A stretch of DNA of 64,000 bases from NCBI RefSeq assembly GCF_003031675.1, contig NZ_PYWX01000053.1, positions 62,001 through 126,000 on the forward strand, read 5' to 3'. Below, piece by piece: positions 49,688-58,756 of this stretch. The notes under the pieces are model-generated. The model had not been told where the DNA came from. It saw only the letters and a list, made by a program, of their open reading frames with translations, and did not search any database. The DNA is from Pseudomonas palleroniana (lineage in GTDB: Bacteria; Pseudomonadota; Gammaproteobacteria; Pseudomonadales; Pseudomonadaceae). Every line of letters starts with the position of its first letter. Positions within the stretch are counted from its first letter, which is position 1. Made by a program: the position numbers and the translations under genes.

Positions 49688-50371
49688 TCACAATAAAAAA
49701 TAATCGCGGCCTTCGACCTGGCCCCGGCGCAGCGGGTTCCGCGTGCAATAAGCGGCATAGCCGGCATCGACAAAGCGGTACATCAGGTGTTCGTCGCGCC
49801 CGCTGGGTATGCCCAGGCGAGTGGTCTGGAGGATATGCGTCGGCGCCTGGCCGACGTCTTCCACGTAGAGCGATTGCGGGTCAAAACGTTTTGCGTCCCA
49901 CATCGGCACTTTCAGGCCCAGCGCTTTGCACAGCAGGGTCTGGCCGGCGCACAGCTTGTGCGAGGGGCGCGGGTGGCCGTTGGCGTCCGGGTTGTTCAGC
50001 AGCATCTGCGCCAGGCTGGCCGGGCCGGACACTTCGTCGACCCAGGGATAGGCTGATTTGATCAGCACGGCATTGCCGGGGCCCTTGGCGCTGAAGTTCA
50101 GCGAATCGCCACCGCGGGCGTAATACATATAGATATGACCACCATCCAGAAACAAAGCCTTACGCTTTTCTGTGTAGCCGAGTGAGGCGTGGCTGCCTTT
50201 TTCGGCCATGTAGTAGGCTTCGGTTTCAATAATTCGCGCTGAAAGCCAGAGATCGCCGACGCGATGACGTATGACTTTTCCGAGTAAATCGCGTGCAAGC
50301 ATTTGCGCGTCGCGGTCGAAAAAGCTGTCGGGCAGCGCGCTGGCGGGGTGTTCGGGCAAAAAAATCGACAT
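49688..50371 (-). CDS. mpg: DNA-3-methyladenine glycosylase (AAG/MPG family)
   Basis: Start at MSIFLPEHPASALPDSFFDRDAQMLARDLLGK (50371) gives 227 aa. The AAG motifs RIIETEAYY with the catalytic Glu, SHASLGYTEKRKALFLDGGHIYMYYARG and the C-terminal RRGQVEGRDYF are present. It excises alkylated and deaminated purines. It is 25 bp upstream of the DedA-PAP2 gene on the same strand, so they may be co-transcribed. It is divergent from proA. Confidence 0.93.
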   Translation of the reverse strand: MSIFLPEHPASALPDSFFDRDAQMLARDLLGKVIRHRVGDLWLSARIIETEAYYMAEKGSHASLGYTEKRKALFLDGGHIYMYYARGGDSLNFSAKGPGNAVLIKSAYPWVDEVSGPASLAQMLLNNPDANGHPRPSHKLCAGQTLLCKALGLKVPMWDAKRFDPQSLYVEDVGQAPTHILQTTRLGIPSGRDEHLMYRFVDAGYAAYCTRNPLRRGQVEGRDYFLL

Positions 50372-50545
50372 GGCGGTAGGGGGGAATACGGCTAAATGTG
50401 ACGGAATCATAACAACTCCCACCTTAATTACCGCTGAACCTCGGATTTTTACAGTTCATTTCGACCATCCGCCCCTCACCGCTGTCAGTCGAGCGGCGTC
50501 ACAGCTATAATCTGCCGCTTTCCTCCCTGCCAAGACTCCCTGACT

Positions 50546-51811
50546 ATGACTGAGTCCGTTCTTGACTACATGACCCGCCTGGGTCGCGCCGCCCGTCAGG
50601 CCTCGCGATTGATCGCCCGTGCGAGCACCGCGCAGAAGAACCGCGCCCTGATGGCCGCCGCCGATGCTCTGGACGCCTCGCGCTCCGAGCTGACCGCCGC
50701 CAACGAGCTGGACCTGGCCAACGGCCGCGCCAATGGCCTTGAGCCAGCCCTGCTGGACCGCCTGGCGCTGACCCCGGCGCGTATCGACGACATGATCGAA
50801 GGCCTGCGTCAGGTGGCCAAGCTGCCTGACCCCATCGGTGAAATCCGCGATATGCGCTACCTGCCGTCCGGCATCCAGGTCGGCAAGATGCGCGTGCCCC
50901 TGGGCGTGATCGGCATCATCTATGAGTCGCGCCCGAACGTGACCATCGACGCCGCGAGCCTGTGCCTCAAGTCCGGCAATGCCACCATCCTGCGCGGCGG
51001 TTCCGAGGCGATCAATTCCAACCGCGCCATTGCCGCGTGCATTCAGCAGGGCCTGGCAGTGGCCGAGTTGCCGGCCGAAGTGGTGCAAGTGGTGGAAACC
51101 ACCGACCGCGCTGCCGTAGGTGCGCTGATCACCATGCCGGAGTTTGTCGACGTCATCGTGCCACGCGGTGGCAAGAGCCTGATCGAGCGCGTCAGCCGTG
51201 ATGCCAAGGTGCCAGTGATCAAGCACCTGGACGGCGTGTGCCACGTGTTCATCGACGTCGCCGCCGATATCGACAAGGCCATCCGCATTGCCGACAACGC
51301 CAAGACCCACCGCTACGCTCCGTGCAACACCATGGAAACCCTGTTGGTGCACGCCGGCATTGCCGAGCGCGTGCTGCCGCCGCTGGCTGCCATCTACCGG
51401 GACAAGGGCGTGGAACTGCGCGGTTGTGTGCGTACCCGTGCGTTGCTGGGCGCGGACGTGATCGAAGCGACCGAGCTGGACTGGTACACTGAGTACACCG
51501 CGCCGATCCTGTCGATCAAGATTGTCGACGACCTGGACGAAGCCATCGAACACATCAACACCTACGGTTCCAAGCACACCGACGCCATCGTTTCCGAGCA
51601 TTTCAGCGATGCCCGGCGTTTCCTCAACGAAGTGGACTCCGCTTCGGTGATGATCAACGCCTCGACGCGTTTTGCCGACGGCTTCGAGTATGGCCTGGGG
51701 GCGGAGATCGGCATCTCCACCGACAAGCTGCACGCTCGCGGCCCGGTGGGCCTGGAAGGCCTGACCAGCGAGAAATACGTGGTGTTCGGCGACGGTCATG
51801 TGCGCACTTGA
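50546..51811 (+). CDS. proA: gamma-glutamyl phosphate reductase
   Basis: The 421-aa ProA converts gamma-glutamyl phosphate to the semialdehyde in proline synthesis. Motifs: VPLGVIGIIYESRPNVTIDAASLCLKSGNATILRGGSEA, PRGGKSLI, and the catalytic Cys region YAPCNTMETLLVH. Full length; start ATG 50546. It is followed directly by nadD in an overlapping TGATG. Confidence 0.96.
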   Translation: MTESVLDYMTRLGRAARQASRLIARASTAQKNRALMAAADALDASRSELTAANELDLANGRANGLEPALLDRLALTPARIDDMIEGLRQVAKLPDPIGEIRDMRYLPSGIQVGKMRVPLGVIGIIYESRPNVTIDAASLCLKSGNATILRGGSEAINSNRAIAACIQQGLAVAELPAEVVQVVETTDRAAVGALITMPEFVDVIVPRGGKSLIERVSRDAKVPVIKHLDGVCHVFIDVAADIDKAIRIADNAKTHRYAPCNTMETLLVHAGIAERVLPPLAAIYRDKGVELRGCVRTRALLGADVIEATELDWYTEYTAPILSIKIVDDLDEAIEHINTYGSKHTDAIVSEHFSDARRFLNEVDSASVMINASTRFADGFEYGLGAEIGISTDKLHARGPVGLEGLTSEKYVVFGDGHVRT

Positions 51812-52455
51812 TGAGTAAACGCATCGGGCTGCTCGGCGGTACCTTCGACCCCGTGCACATCGGCCATTTGCGCAGCGCGCTGGAAGTCGCGGATGCCCTC
51901 GCGCTGGATGAGCTGCGCATGATGCCCAACGCACGTCCGCCGCATCGCGATACGCCGCAGGTGTCACCGCAGCAGCGCCTGGAAATGGTGCGCCTGGCGG
52001 TGGAGGGCATTGCGCCGCTGGTGATGGACGACCGTGAGCTCAAGCGCGATAAACCGTCCTACACTGTTGACACCCTGGAGCTGATGCGCGCCGAGTTGGC
52101 CGCGGATGACCAGTTGTTTCTGCTTTTGGGCTGGGACGCATTTTGCGGCCTGCCCTCTTGGCATCGCTGGGAGGAACTCCTCCAGCATTGCCACATCCTG
52201 GTTTTGCAACGCCCGGATGCCGACAGCGAACCGCCGGATGCCTTGCGCAACCTGCTGGCCGCGCGGTCGGTAAGTGACCCCTTGGCCCTGACCGGGCCGA
52301 ACGGGAATATTGCATTCGTCTGGCAGACCCCGCTTGCGGTGTCCGCCACCCAGATCCGTCAACTGCTGGCCAGCGGGAAGTCGGTACGTTTCCTGGTGCC
52401 TGACGCGGTCCTGGCCTACATCGATGCGCACGGGCTTTACCGTGCGTCGAACTGA
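51811..52455 (+). CDS. nadD: nicotinate-nucleotide adenylyltransferase
   Basis: The 214-aa enzyme forms deamido-NAD. It starts MSKRIGLLGGTFDPVHIGHLRSAL with the nucleotidyltransferase HxGH motif (HIGH) and ends with the ISATxIR-type motif as SATQIRQLL. A TTG one codon upstream is an alternative. The stop of proA and the start of nadD share TGATG. Confidence 0.95.
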   Translation: MSKRIGLLGGTFDPVHIGHLRSALEVADALALDELRMMPNARPPHRDTPQVSPQQRLEMVRLAVEGIAPLVMDDRELKRDKPSYTVDTLELMRAELAADDQLFLLLGWDAFCGLPSWHRWEELLQHCHILVLQRPDADSEPPDALRNLLAARSVSDPLALTGPNGNIAFVWQTPLAVSATQIRQLLASGKSVRFLVPDAVLAYIDAHGLYRASN

Positions 52456-52524
52456 AAAGGCGCGCTTGAACGCACGCACAGTCGTGCAGCGAGCGCCCGA
52501 ACATACGAGCAAAACGAGTTTTAT

Positions 52525-53019
52525 ATGACGAACAAAGACGTAAGCAAAGTTAAGCGCAAAGGCACCTTCAAAAGCGCGCCGTTGCCGGTTGAAGCCCATG
52601 TTGGCCCGGAGCTGGCCGGCGAAGAGCTGGTGAAGGTTGCCGTGGCCGCCCTGGAAGACGTCAAGGCCCAGGACATCCAGGTGCTGGACGTACGCGACAA
52701 GCAGAGCATCACCGACTTCATGATCATCGCCACCGGTACTTCGAACCGCCAGATCGGCGCGATGCTGGACAAGGTCCGCGAAGCCGTCAAAGCCCAGGGC
52801 GTGAAGCCGCTGGGTGAAGAAGGCAAGGGCGACAGCGACTGGGTGCTGCTGGACATGGACGACGTGATCGTTCACATGATGACGTCCAACGCCCGCCAGT
52901 TCTACGACCTGGAGCGTCTGTGGAAAGGCGCCGAGCAGAGCCGCGCGGCTGACGGCAAGCACCACAGCCCGGAAGTGGGCCACGCACACTTCGACAAGCT
53001 CAACAAAGACCAGGAATAA
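52525..53019 (+). CDS. rsfS: ribosomal silencing factor RsfS
   Basis: The 164-aa protein binds L14 and blocks subunit joining in slow growth. The core is LVKVAVAALEDVKAQDIQVLDVRDKQSITDFMIIATGTSNRQIGAMLDKVREA ... DSDWVLLDMDDVIVHMM. The N-terminal 30 residues (MTNKDVSKVKRKGTF...) extend beyond the usual core. rlmH follows 9 bp later, the conserved pair. Confidence 0.94.
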   Translation: MTNKDVSKVKRKGTFKSAPLPVEAHVGPELAGEELVKVAVAALEDVKAQDIQVLDVRDKQSITDFMIIATGTSNRQIGAMLDKVREAVKAQGVKPLGEEGKGDSDWVLLDMDDVIVHMMTSNARQFYDLERLWKGAEQSRAADGKHHSPEVGHAHFDKLNKDQE

Positions 53020-53028
53020 GGAACGGCT

Positions 53029-53496
53029 GTGCGCCTGCGTCTGATCGCTGTCGGTTCACGCATGCCCAAGTGGGTGGAAGAAGGCTGGCACGAGTATGCC
53101 AAGCGTCTGCCCGCTGAGCTGTCGCTGGAACTGGTGGAAATACCGCTCAATACCCGGGGCAAGAATGCCGACGTGGCTCGCTTTATCCGTCAGGAAGGCG
53201 AAGCCATGCTGGCCAAGGTCGGCCCCAACGAGCGCATCGTCACCCTCGAAGTGCACGGCAAACCCTGGAGCACCGAGCAGTTGGCGGTGGAGCTGGATCG
53301 CTGGCGCCTGGACTCGCGCACCGTCAACTTCATGGTCGGCGGCCCCGAAGGGCTGGCCCCGGAAGTCTGTGCGCGGGCCGACCAGCGCTGGTCGCTGTCG
53401 GCGCTGACGTTGCCGCACCCGTTGGTAAGGATCCTGATCGGTGAACAGCTGTATCGCGCCTGGACAGTGCTGTCCGGGCACCCTTACCACAAATAG
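53029..53496 (+). CDS. rlmH: 23S rRNA pseudouridine-1915 N3-methyltransferase
   Basis: The 155-aa SPOUT methyltransferase begins at GTG ([28 protein letters not shown]). The knot region [14 protein letters not shown] and [33 protein letters not shown] are diagnostic. It modifies position 1915 in helix 69. Positioned between rsfS and the PBP2 gene, as in most gammaproteobacteria. Confidence 0.96.
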
Positions 53497-53511
53497 TCTG
53501 CGCCCCTCCCG

Positions 53512-55410
53512 ATGACCCAGCCGATCCGCATCAAGGACCACGAGAAAGACGCACGTCTGGTACGTTCGCGGGTGGTGTTTGGTGCGATTCTGGTGGTCGC
53601 CCTGCTGGGTGTGCTGATTGCGCGCCTGTATTTCCTGCAGGTGATCCAGTACGACTATCACTCCACGTTGTCGGAGAACAACCGGGTGCATGTGCAGCCG
53701 ATTCCCCCGACCCGTGGCCTGATTTTCGACCGCAATGGCGTGGTGGTGGCGGACAACCGACCCAGCTTCAGCCTGAGCATGACCCGCGAGCGTTCCGGCG
53801 ACTGGCAGCAGGTCCTCGATGTGATCGTCGAGGTGCTGCAACTGACGCCGGAAGACCGGGCGATCTTCGAGAAGCGCATGAAACAGGGGCGTCGGCCATT
53901 CGAGCCGGTGCCGATCCTGTTTGAGCTGACCGAAGAACAGATCGCGCGGATCGCGGTGAACCAGTTCCGCCTGCCGGGTGTGGAAGTGGTGGCGCAGTTG
54001 GTGCGGCATTACCCGCAAGGGCCGCACTTTGCCCACTCCGTAGGCTATATGGGGCGGATCAACGAGAAAGAGCTGAAAACCCTCGACCCGGTCAATTACA
54101 GCGGTACTCACCATATCGGCAAAACCGGTATCGAGCGCTTCTACGAGCCCGAGCTGCACGGCCAGGTCGGTTACGAAGAAGTCGAGACCAACGCTCGCGG
54201 CCGGGTGCTGCGGGTGCTCAAGCGTACCGATCCGGTGCCGGGCAAAGACATTGTGTTGAGCCTGGACATCAAGCTGCAGGAAGCGGCTGAGATGGCGCTG
54301 GGTGGGCGTCGTGGCGCCGTGGTAGCGCTGGACCCGAAGACAGGCGAAGTGCTCGCGATGGTCAGCCAGCCGAGCTTCGACCCGAACCTGTTTGTCACCG
54401 GGATCAGCTTCAAGGCCTACGCCGAGCTGCGCGACTCCATCGACCGGCCGCTGTTCAACCGCGTGCTGCGCGGCCTGTACCCGCCGGGTTCGACGATCAA
54501 GCCCGCCGTGGCAATTGCCGGCCTGGATGCTGGTGTGGTGACAGCCTCCAGCCGTGTGTACGACCCCGGCTATTACATGCTGCCCAACTACGATCACAAA
54601 TACCGTAACTGGAACCGTACCGGCGACGGCTATGTCGACCTGGACACTGCGATCATGCGTTCCAACGACACTTATTTTTACGACCTGGCCCACAAGCTGG
54701 GGATCGATCGCCTGTCTGCCTATATGAGCAAGTTCGGCCTCGGTCAGAAAGTCTCCCTGGATATGTTCGAAGAGTCCCCCGGCCTGATGCCGTCGCGGGA
54801 ATGGAAGCGTGCGACCCGTCGCCAGGCCTGGTTCCCAGGTGAAACCCTGATCCTCGGCATCGGCCAGGGTTATATGCAGGCCACGCCTTTGCAACTGGCC
54901 CAGGCGACGGCGCTGGTGGCCAACAAAGGGATCTGGAACCGCCCGCATCTGGCCAAGACCATCGAAGGCGAGAAGCCCGTGGATGAAAACCCGATCCCGG
55001 ACATCGTGCTGCGCGACTCGTCCGATTGGACCAAGGTCAATCACGGCATGCAGCAGGTGATGCACGGCGCCCGCGGTACGGCGCGCAAGGCGGCAATCGG
55101 CGCGCAATACCGCATCGCCGGCAAGAGCGGTACGGCCCAGGTGGTCGCGATCAAGCAGGGCGAGAAATACGACCGCTCCAAGGTTCAGGAACGCCACCGT
55201 GACCACGCGTTGTTTGTTGGTTTCGCTCCGGCGGACGACCCGAAGATCGTGGTGGCCGTGATGGTCGAAAACGGTGAGTCCGGTTCCGGCGTTGCCGCGC
55301 CCGTGGTGCGCCAAGTGATGGACGCCTGGTTGTTGGCCGACGACGGCAGGCTCAAGCCCGAATATGGTGGCCCCCCTTCAAGCCCCGAGGTTACGGCCCG
55401 TGAAGAGTAA
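53512..55410 (+). CDS. mrdA: penicillin-binding protein 2
   Basis: The 632-aa transpeptidase of the rod-shape elongasome has a single N-terminal membrane anchor (VVFGAILVVALLGVLIARLYFLQV), the pedestal domain, and the active-site motifs STIK (in YPPGSTIKPAVAIAG), SND (in AIMRSNDTYFYD) and KSGT (in IAGKSGTAQVV). It crosslinks new peptidoglycan with RodA, encoded next in a 11-bp overlap. Confidence 0.97.
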   Translation: MTQPIRIKDHEKDARLVRSRVVFGAILVVALLGVLIARLYFLQVIQYDYHSTLSENNRVHVQPIPPTRGLIFDRNGVVVADNRPSFSLSMTRERSGDWQQVLDVIVEVLQLTPEDRAIFEKRMKQGRRPFEPVPILFELTEEQIARIAVNQFRLPGVEVVAQLVRHYPQGPHFAHSVGYMGRINEKELKTLDPVNYSGTHHIGKTGIERFYEPELHGQVGYEEVETNARGRVLRVLKRTDPVPGKDIVLSLDIKLQEAAEMALGGRRGAVVALDPKTGEVLAMVSQPSFDPNLFVTGISFKAYAELRDSIDRPLFNRVLRGLYPPGSTIKPAVAIAGLDAGVVTASSRVYDPGYYMLPNYDHKYRNWNRTGDGYVDLDTAIMRSNDTYFYDLAHKLGIDRLSAYMSKFGLGQKVSLDMFEESPGLMPSREWKRATRRQAWFPGETLILGIGQGYMQATPLQLAQATALVANKGIWNRPHLAKTIEGEKPVDENPIPDIVLRDSSDWTKVNHGMQQVMHGARGTARKAAIGAQYRIAGKSGTAQVVAIKQGEKYDRSKVQERHRDHALFVGFAPADDPKIVVAVMVENGESGSGVAAPVVRQVMDAWLLADDGRLKPEYGGPPSSPEVTAREE

Positions 55411-56545
55411 TTTTGACCGCATCCTCTCCAGCGACGATGTGATGCGTCGCCGTGCGACGCTGCTGCAGCGCATGCACATTGATGGCCCGTTGTTGATCCT
55501 GCTGCTGACCCTGGCGGCCGGCAGCCTGTTCGTGCTGTATTCGGCCAGTGGCAAGAACTGGGATTTGCTGATCAAACAGGCGTCCTCGTTTGGCCTGGGT
55601 CTGTTGTCGATGGTGGTGATCGCCCAGCTGGAGCCACGGTTCATGGCGCGCTGGGTGCCGCTGGGTTACGTGGCCGGTGTGTTGCTGCTGGTGGTGGTGG
55701 ATGTGATGGGGCACAACGCCATGGGCGCGACCCGCTGGATCAACATTCCAGGGGTGATTCGCTTCCAGCCGTCGGAATTCATGAAGATCCTGATGCCGGC
55801 GACCATCGCCTGGTACCTGTCCAAGCGCACCTTGCCGCCGCAGCTCAAGCATGTGGGCATCAGCCTGATCCTGATCGGCGTACCGTTTATCCTGATCGTG
55901 CGCCAACCCGACCTTGGCACCTCGCTGTTGATTCTCGCGGGTGGTGCGTTCGTGCTGTTTATGGGCGGGCTGCGCTGGCGCTGGATTCTCAGCGTATTGG
56001 CTGCCGCCATCCCCGTGGCCGTGGCCATGTGGTTCTTCTTTATGCACGATTACCAGAAGCAACGGATCTTGACCTTCCTCGATCCGGAAAGCGACCCGTT
56101 GGGCACCGGCTGGAACATCATCCAGTCCAAGGCGGCCATTGGCTCGGGTGGCGTATTCGGCAAGGGCTGGTTGCTGGGCACCCAGTCGCACCTGGACTTT
56201 TTGCCGGAAAGCCACACCGACTTCATTATTGCGGTGATGGGCGAAGAGTTCGGCCTGGTGGGCATTTGCGCGCTGTTGCTGATCTATCTGCTGTTGATCG
56301 GTCGCGGGCTGGTGATTACCGCCCAGGCGCAGACGCTGTTCGGTAAATTGCTGGCCGGCAGCCTGACCATGACTTTTTTTGTTTACGTTTTCGTCAACAT
56401 CGGTATGGTCAGTGGCCTGCTGCCGGTGGTGGGGGTGCCGTTGCCGTTCATTAGCTACGGCGGAACTTCGCTGGTGACATTGCTGTCAGCGTTTGGGGTT
56501 TTGATGTCGATTCATACGCATCGCAAGTGGATCGCACAGGTTTGA
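55400..56545 (+). CDS. rodA: rod-shape peptidoglycan glycosyltransferase RodA
   Basis: The 381-aa SEDS protein starts at GTG 55400 (KSNFDRILSSDDVMRRRATLLQRMHIDG); the frame upstream to 55364 lies in mrdA. Ten transmembrane helices and the SEDS signatures are present: MGATRWINIPGVIRFQPSEFMKI, PDLGTSLLILAGG, and LPFISYGGTSLV near the end. It polymerises glycan strands with PBP2. Confidence 0.96.
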   Translation: MKSNFDRILSSDDVMRRRATLLQRMHIDGPLLILLLTLAAGSLFVLYSASGKNWDLLIKQASSFGLGLLSMVVIAQLEPRFMARWVPLGYVAGVLLLVVVDVMGHNAMGATRWINIPGVIRFQPSEFMKILMPATIAWYLSKRTLPPQLKHVGISLILIGVPFILIVRQPDLGTSLLILAGGAFVLFMGGLRWRWILSVLAAAIPVAVAMWFFFMHDYQKQRILTFLDPESDPLGTGWNIIQSKAAIGSGGVFGKGWLLGTQSHLDFLPESHTDFIIAVMGEEFGLVGICALLLIYLLLIGRGLVITAQAQTLFGKLLAGSLTMTFFVYVFVNIGMVSGLLPVVGVPLPFISYGGTSLVTLLSAFGVLMSIHTHRKWIAQV

Positions 56546-56556
56546 ATAAGGTGAAG

Positions 56557-57573
56557 ATGTCAATGCAAGTAATGCGCGGCTGGGCGACTCGGCACGCGTC
56601 CTGGATGGGCCTGATCGGGCTGCTGGGCGCGACGCAGGAGGCGCTGGCCGGTGACTACGATGGTTCACCCCAGGTTGCCGAATTTGTCGGTGAAATGACC
56701 CGCGACTACGGTTTCGCTGGCGAGCAGCTGATGGGTGTGTTTCGCGAAGCCCAGCGCAAGCAGGCGATCCTCGACGCGATTTCGCGCCCCGCCGAACGCG
56801 TGAAGCAGTGGAAGGAATATCGTCCCATGTTCCTCACCGATGCCCGCGTGGCACGTGGTGTGGACTTCTGGCGTCAGCACGAAGCCGTACTGGCCCGCGC
56901 CGAGCAGGAATACGGTGTGCCGGCCCAAGTCATCGTTGCGATCATCGGCATTGAAACCTTCTACGGACGCAATACCGGCAGTTACCGGGTGATCGACGCC
57001 TTGTCGACCCTGGGTTTCGATTACCCGCCACGCGCCGAATTCTTCCGTAAGGAGCTGCGCGAATTTCTCTTGCTGGCTCGCGAAGAGCAGGTTGACCCGT
57101 TGACCCTCAAGGGCTCCTACGCCGGCGCGATGGGCCTGCCGCAATTCATGCCGAGCAGCTTCCGGGCTTATGCAGTGGATTTCGACGGCGATGGCCACAT
57201 CAATATCTGGAGCAACCCCGACGACGCGATTGGCAGCGTGGCCAGCTACTTCAAGCGCCATGGCTGGGTGGCCGGCGAACCCGTGGTGATTCGTGCCGAT
57301 GTGACCGGCGATCGCGCCGATGAAGGCCTGACCCAGGGCATCGAGCCTGCCAAGACGGTCGGGGAGTTGCGGGCGCTGGGCTGGTCGAGTCAGAATGCGC
57401 CACGCGATGATATGCCGGTGACGGCGTTCCGCCTGGAAGGTGAAAATGGCCCGGAATACTGGATGGGCCTGAAGAATTTCTACGCAATCACGCGTTATAA
57501 CCGCAGCGTGATGTACGCCATGGCCGTGCATCAGCTGTCAGACATGCTGGTCCAAGCACGGGGCAACAAGTAA
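56557..57573 (+). CDS. mltB: lytic murein transglycosylase B
   Basis: Start at ATG 56557 after AAGGTGAAG gives 338 aa; ATGs at 56563 and 56572 are close alternatives. An N-terminal secretion signal (MGLIGLLGATQEALAG) has no lipobox Cys, so this is the soluble SltB1-type form found in Pseudomonas. The catalytic Glu is in IIGIETFYGRNTGSYRVIDALSTLGFDYP, followed by GSYAGAMGLPQFMPSSFRAYAVDFDGDGHINIW. It cleaves glycan strands to 1,6-anhydro ends. Confidence 0.92.
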   Translation: MSMQVMRGWATRHASWMGLIGLLGATQEALAGDYDGSPQVAEFVGEMTRDYGFAGEQLMGVFREAQRKQAILDAISRPAERVKQWKEYRPMFLTDARVARGVDFWRQHEAVLARAEQEYGVPAQVIVAIIGIETFYGRNTGSYRVIDALSTLGFDYPPRAEFFRKELREFLLLAREEQVDPLTLKGSYAGAMGLPQFMPSSFRAYAVDFDGDGHINIWSNPDDAIGSVASYFKRHGWVAGEPVVIRADVTGDRADEGLTQGIEPAKTVGELRALGWSSQNAPRDDMPVTAFRLEGENGPEYWMGLKNFYAITRYNRSVMYAMAVHQLSDMLVQARGNK

Positions 57574-58574
57574 TGCGGGTATCGCCGTTCAATAAACCGC
57601 TCAAGCTGGTGGCGTTTGCCGCGTTGTCCTTGCTGGTTGTCAGTTGCTCCTCCACGACCAGTCGCGCACCCGCGCAGAAGGGTGGTGCTATCGTCCGCGC
57701 CCAGCCGGGCCTGGACATCAACCGCGCGCATAAAGATGGCGCACCGTGGTGGGATGTCGATGTTTCGAAGATCCCGGACGCCACCCCAACCCTGCACACC
57801 GGCCCGTACAAGGCCAACCCCTATACCGTGCTGGGTAAAAACTACTTCCCGTTGCAGGAATCCAAGAGCTACTCGCAAACGGGTACGGCGTCCTGGTACG
57901 GCACCAAGTTCCACGGCCAGAACACCGCCAATGGCGAAGTGTATGACCTGTACGGCATGAGCGCGGCCCACAAGACCTTGCCGCTGCCCAGCTATGTGCG
58001 GGTGACCAACCTGGACAACAACCGCACGGTGATCCTGCGGGTCAATGACCGTGGGCCGTTCTATTCCGACCGGATCATCGACCTGTCCTACGCGGCCGCC
58101 AAGAAGCTCGGTTATGCCGAGACCGGTACGGCGCGGGTGAAGGTCGAAGGTATCGACCCGGCGCAGTACTGGGCCCAGCGTGGCAAGCCGGCGCCGTTGA
58201 TGCTCAACGAACCGCAGACGCCGCAGCCACAGGTCACCGCTTCGGCCGGCAAGATCGAACAGTGGACGCCGCCGCCGGCGCAGCACGCACCGGATACCGT
58301 GGTTGTACCGCGTGCCGCACCCGGCGCCTCGATGGCCGGCGGGCAATACCTGCAAGTGGGCGCTTTCGCCAACCCGGACGCGGCGGAACTGCTAAGGTCG
58401 AAACTCAGCGGTATGGTCAGGGCGCCGGTATTCATCAGCTCCATCGTGCGTAACCAGCAGACCCTGCACCGTGTGCGCATGGGCCCGATCGGCTCGCCGA
58501 GCGAGGTTGCGCAAGTACAGAACAGCGTGCGTCTGGCCAACCTGGGGCAACCCAGCGTGGTCACCGCAGAGTAA
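57573..58574 (+). CDS. rlpA: RlpA, septal-ring lytic transglycosylase with SPOR domain
   Basis: The 333-aa lipoprotein has a signal ending LVVSCSS, a double-psi beta-barrel domain (TGTASWYGTKFHGQNTANGEVYDLYGMSAAHKTLPLPSYVRVTNLDNNRTVILRVNDRGPF with catalytic Asp and His) and a C-terminal SPOR domain (GQYLQVGAFANPDAAELLRSKL). RlpA cuts denuded, peptide-free glycans, and SPOR sends it to division sites. ATG overlaps the mltB stop. Confidence 0.95.
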   Translation: MRVSPFNKPLKLVAFAALSLLVVSCSSTTSRAPAQKGGAIVRAQPGLDINRAHKDGAPWWDVDVSKIPDATPTLHTGPYKANPYTVLGKNYFPLQESKSYSQTGTASWYGTKFHGQNTANGEVYDLYGMSAAHKTLPLPSYVRVTNLDNNRTVILRVNDRGPFYSDRIIDLSYAAAKKLGYAETGTARVKVEGIDPAQYWAQRGKPAPLMLNEPQTPQPQVTASAGKIEQWTPPPAQHAPDTVVVPRAAPGASMAGGQYLQVGAFANPDAAELLRSKLSGMVRAPVFISSIVRNQQTLHRVRMGPIGSPSEVAQVQNSVRLANLGQPSVVTAE

Positions 58575-58713
58575 AAGTAAAGGATTGATGGCTTGGGCCC
58601 GCACGCGGGTTCGAGCCTTGGTTGTTGGCTCGTTGAACAATAAAAACCCGGGGGCAAGGGGTGAGCGGGCAACCGAACACGCGACAGTCTGGAAGCGGGC
58701 TGTCTGAATAGTT

Positions 58714-58735
58714 TTGCCCGCGAGGGCAAGTTTTT
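58714..58735 (+). terminator. terminator after rlpA
   Basis: TTGCCC and GGGCAA pair around a GCGA tetraloop, followed by GTTTTT. It lies about 140 bp past rlpA and just ahead of dacC, so dacC must have its own promoter or be reached by read-through. The 58575-58713 stretch contains no gene. Confidence 0.7.
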
Positions 58736-58756
58736 ATAAGCAATTTCGAGAGACGG

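Noticed and set aside
53056..55314. 752-aa open frame antisense to rlmH and mrdA
   Set aside because: The sense genes are certain, and the antisense product is His/Arg-rich without any recognisable motif, typical of a shadow frame.
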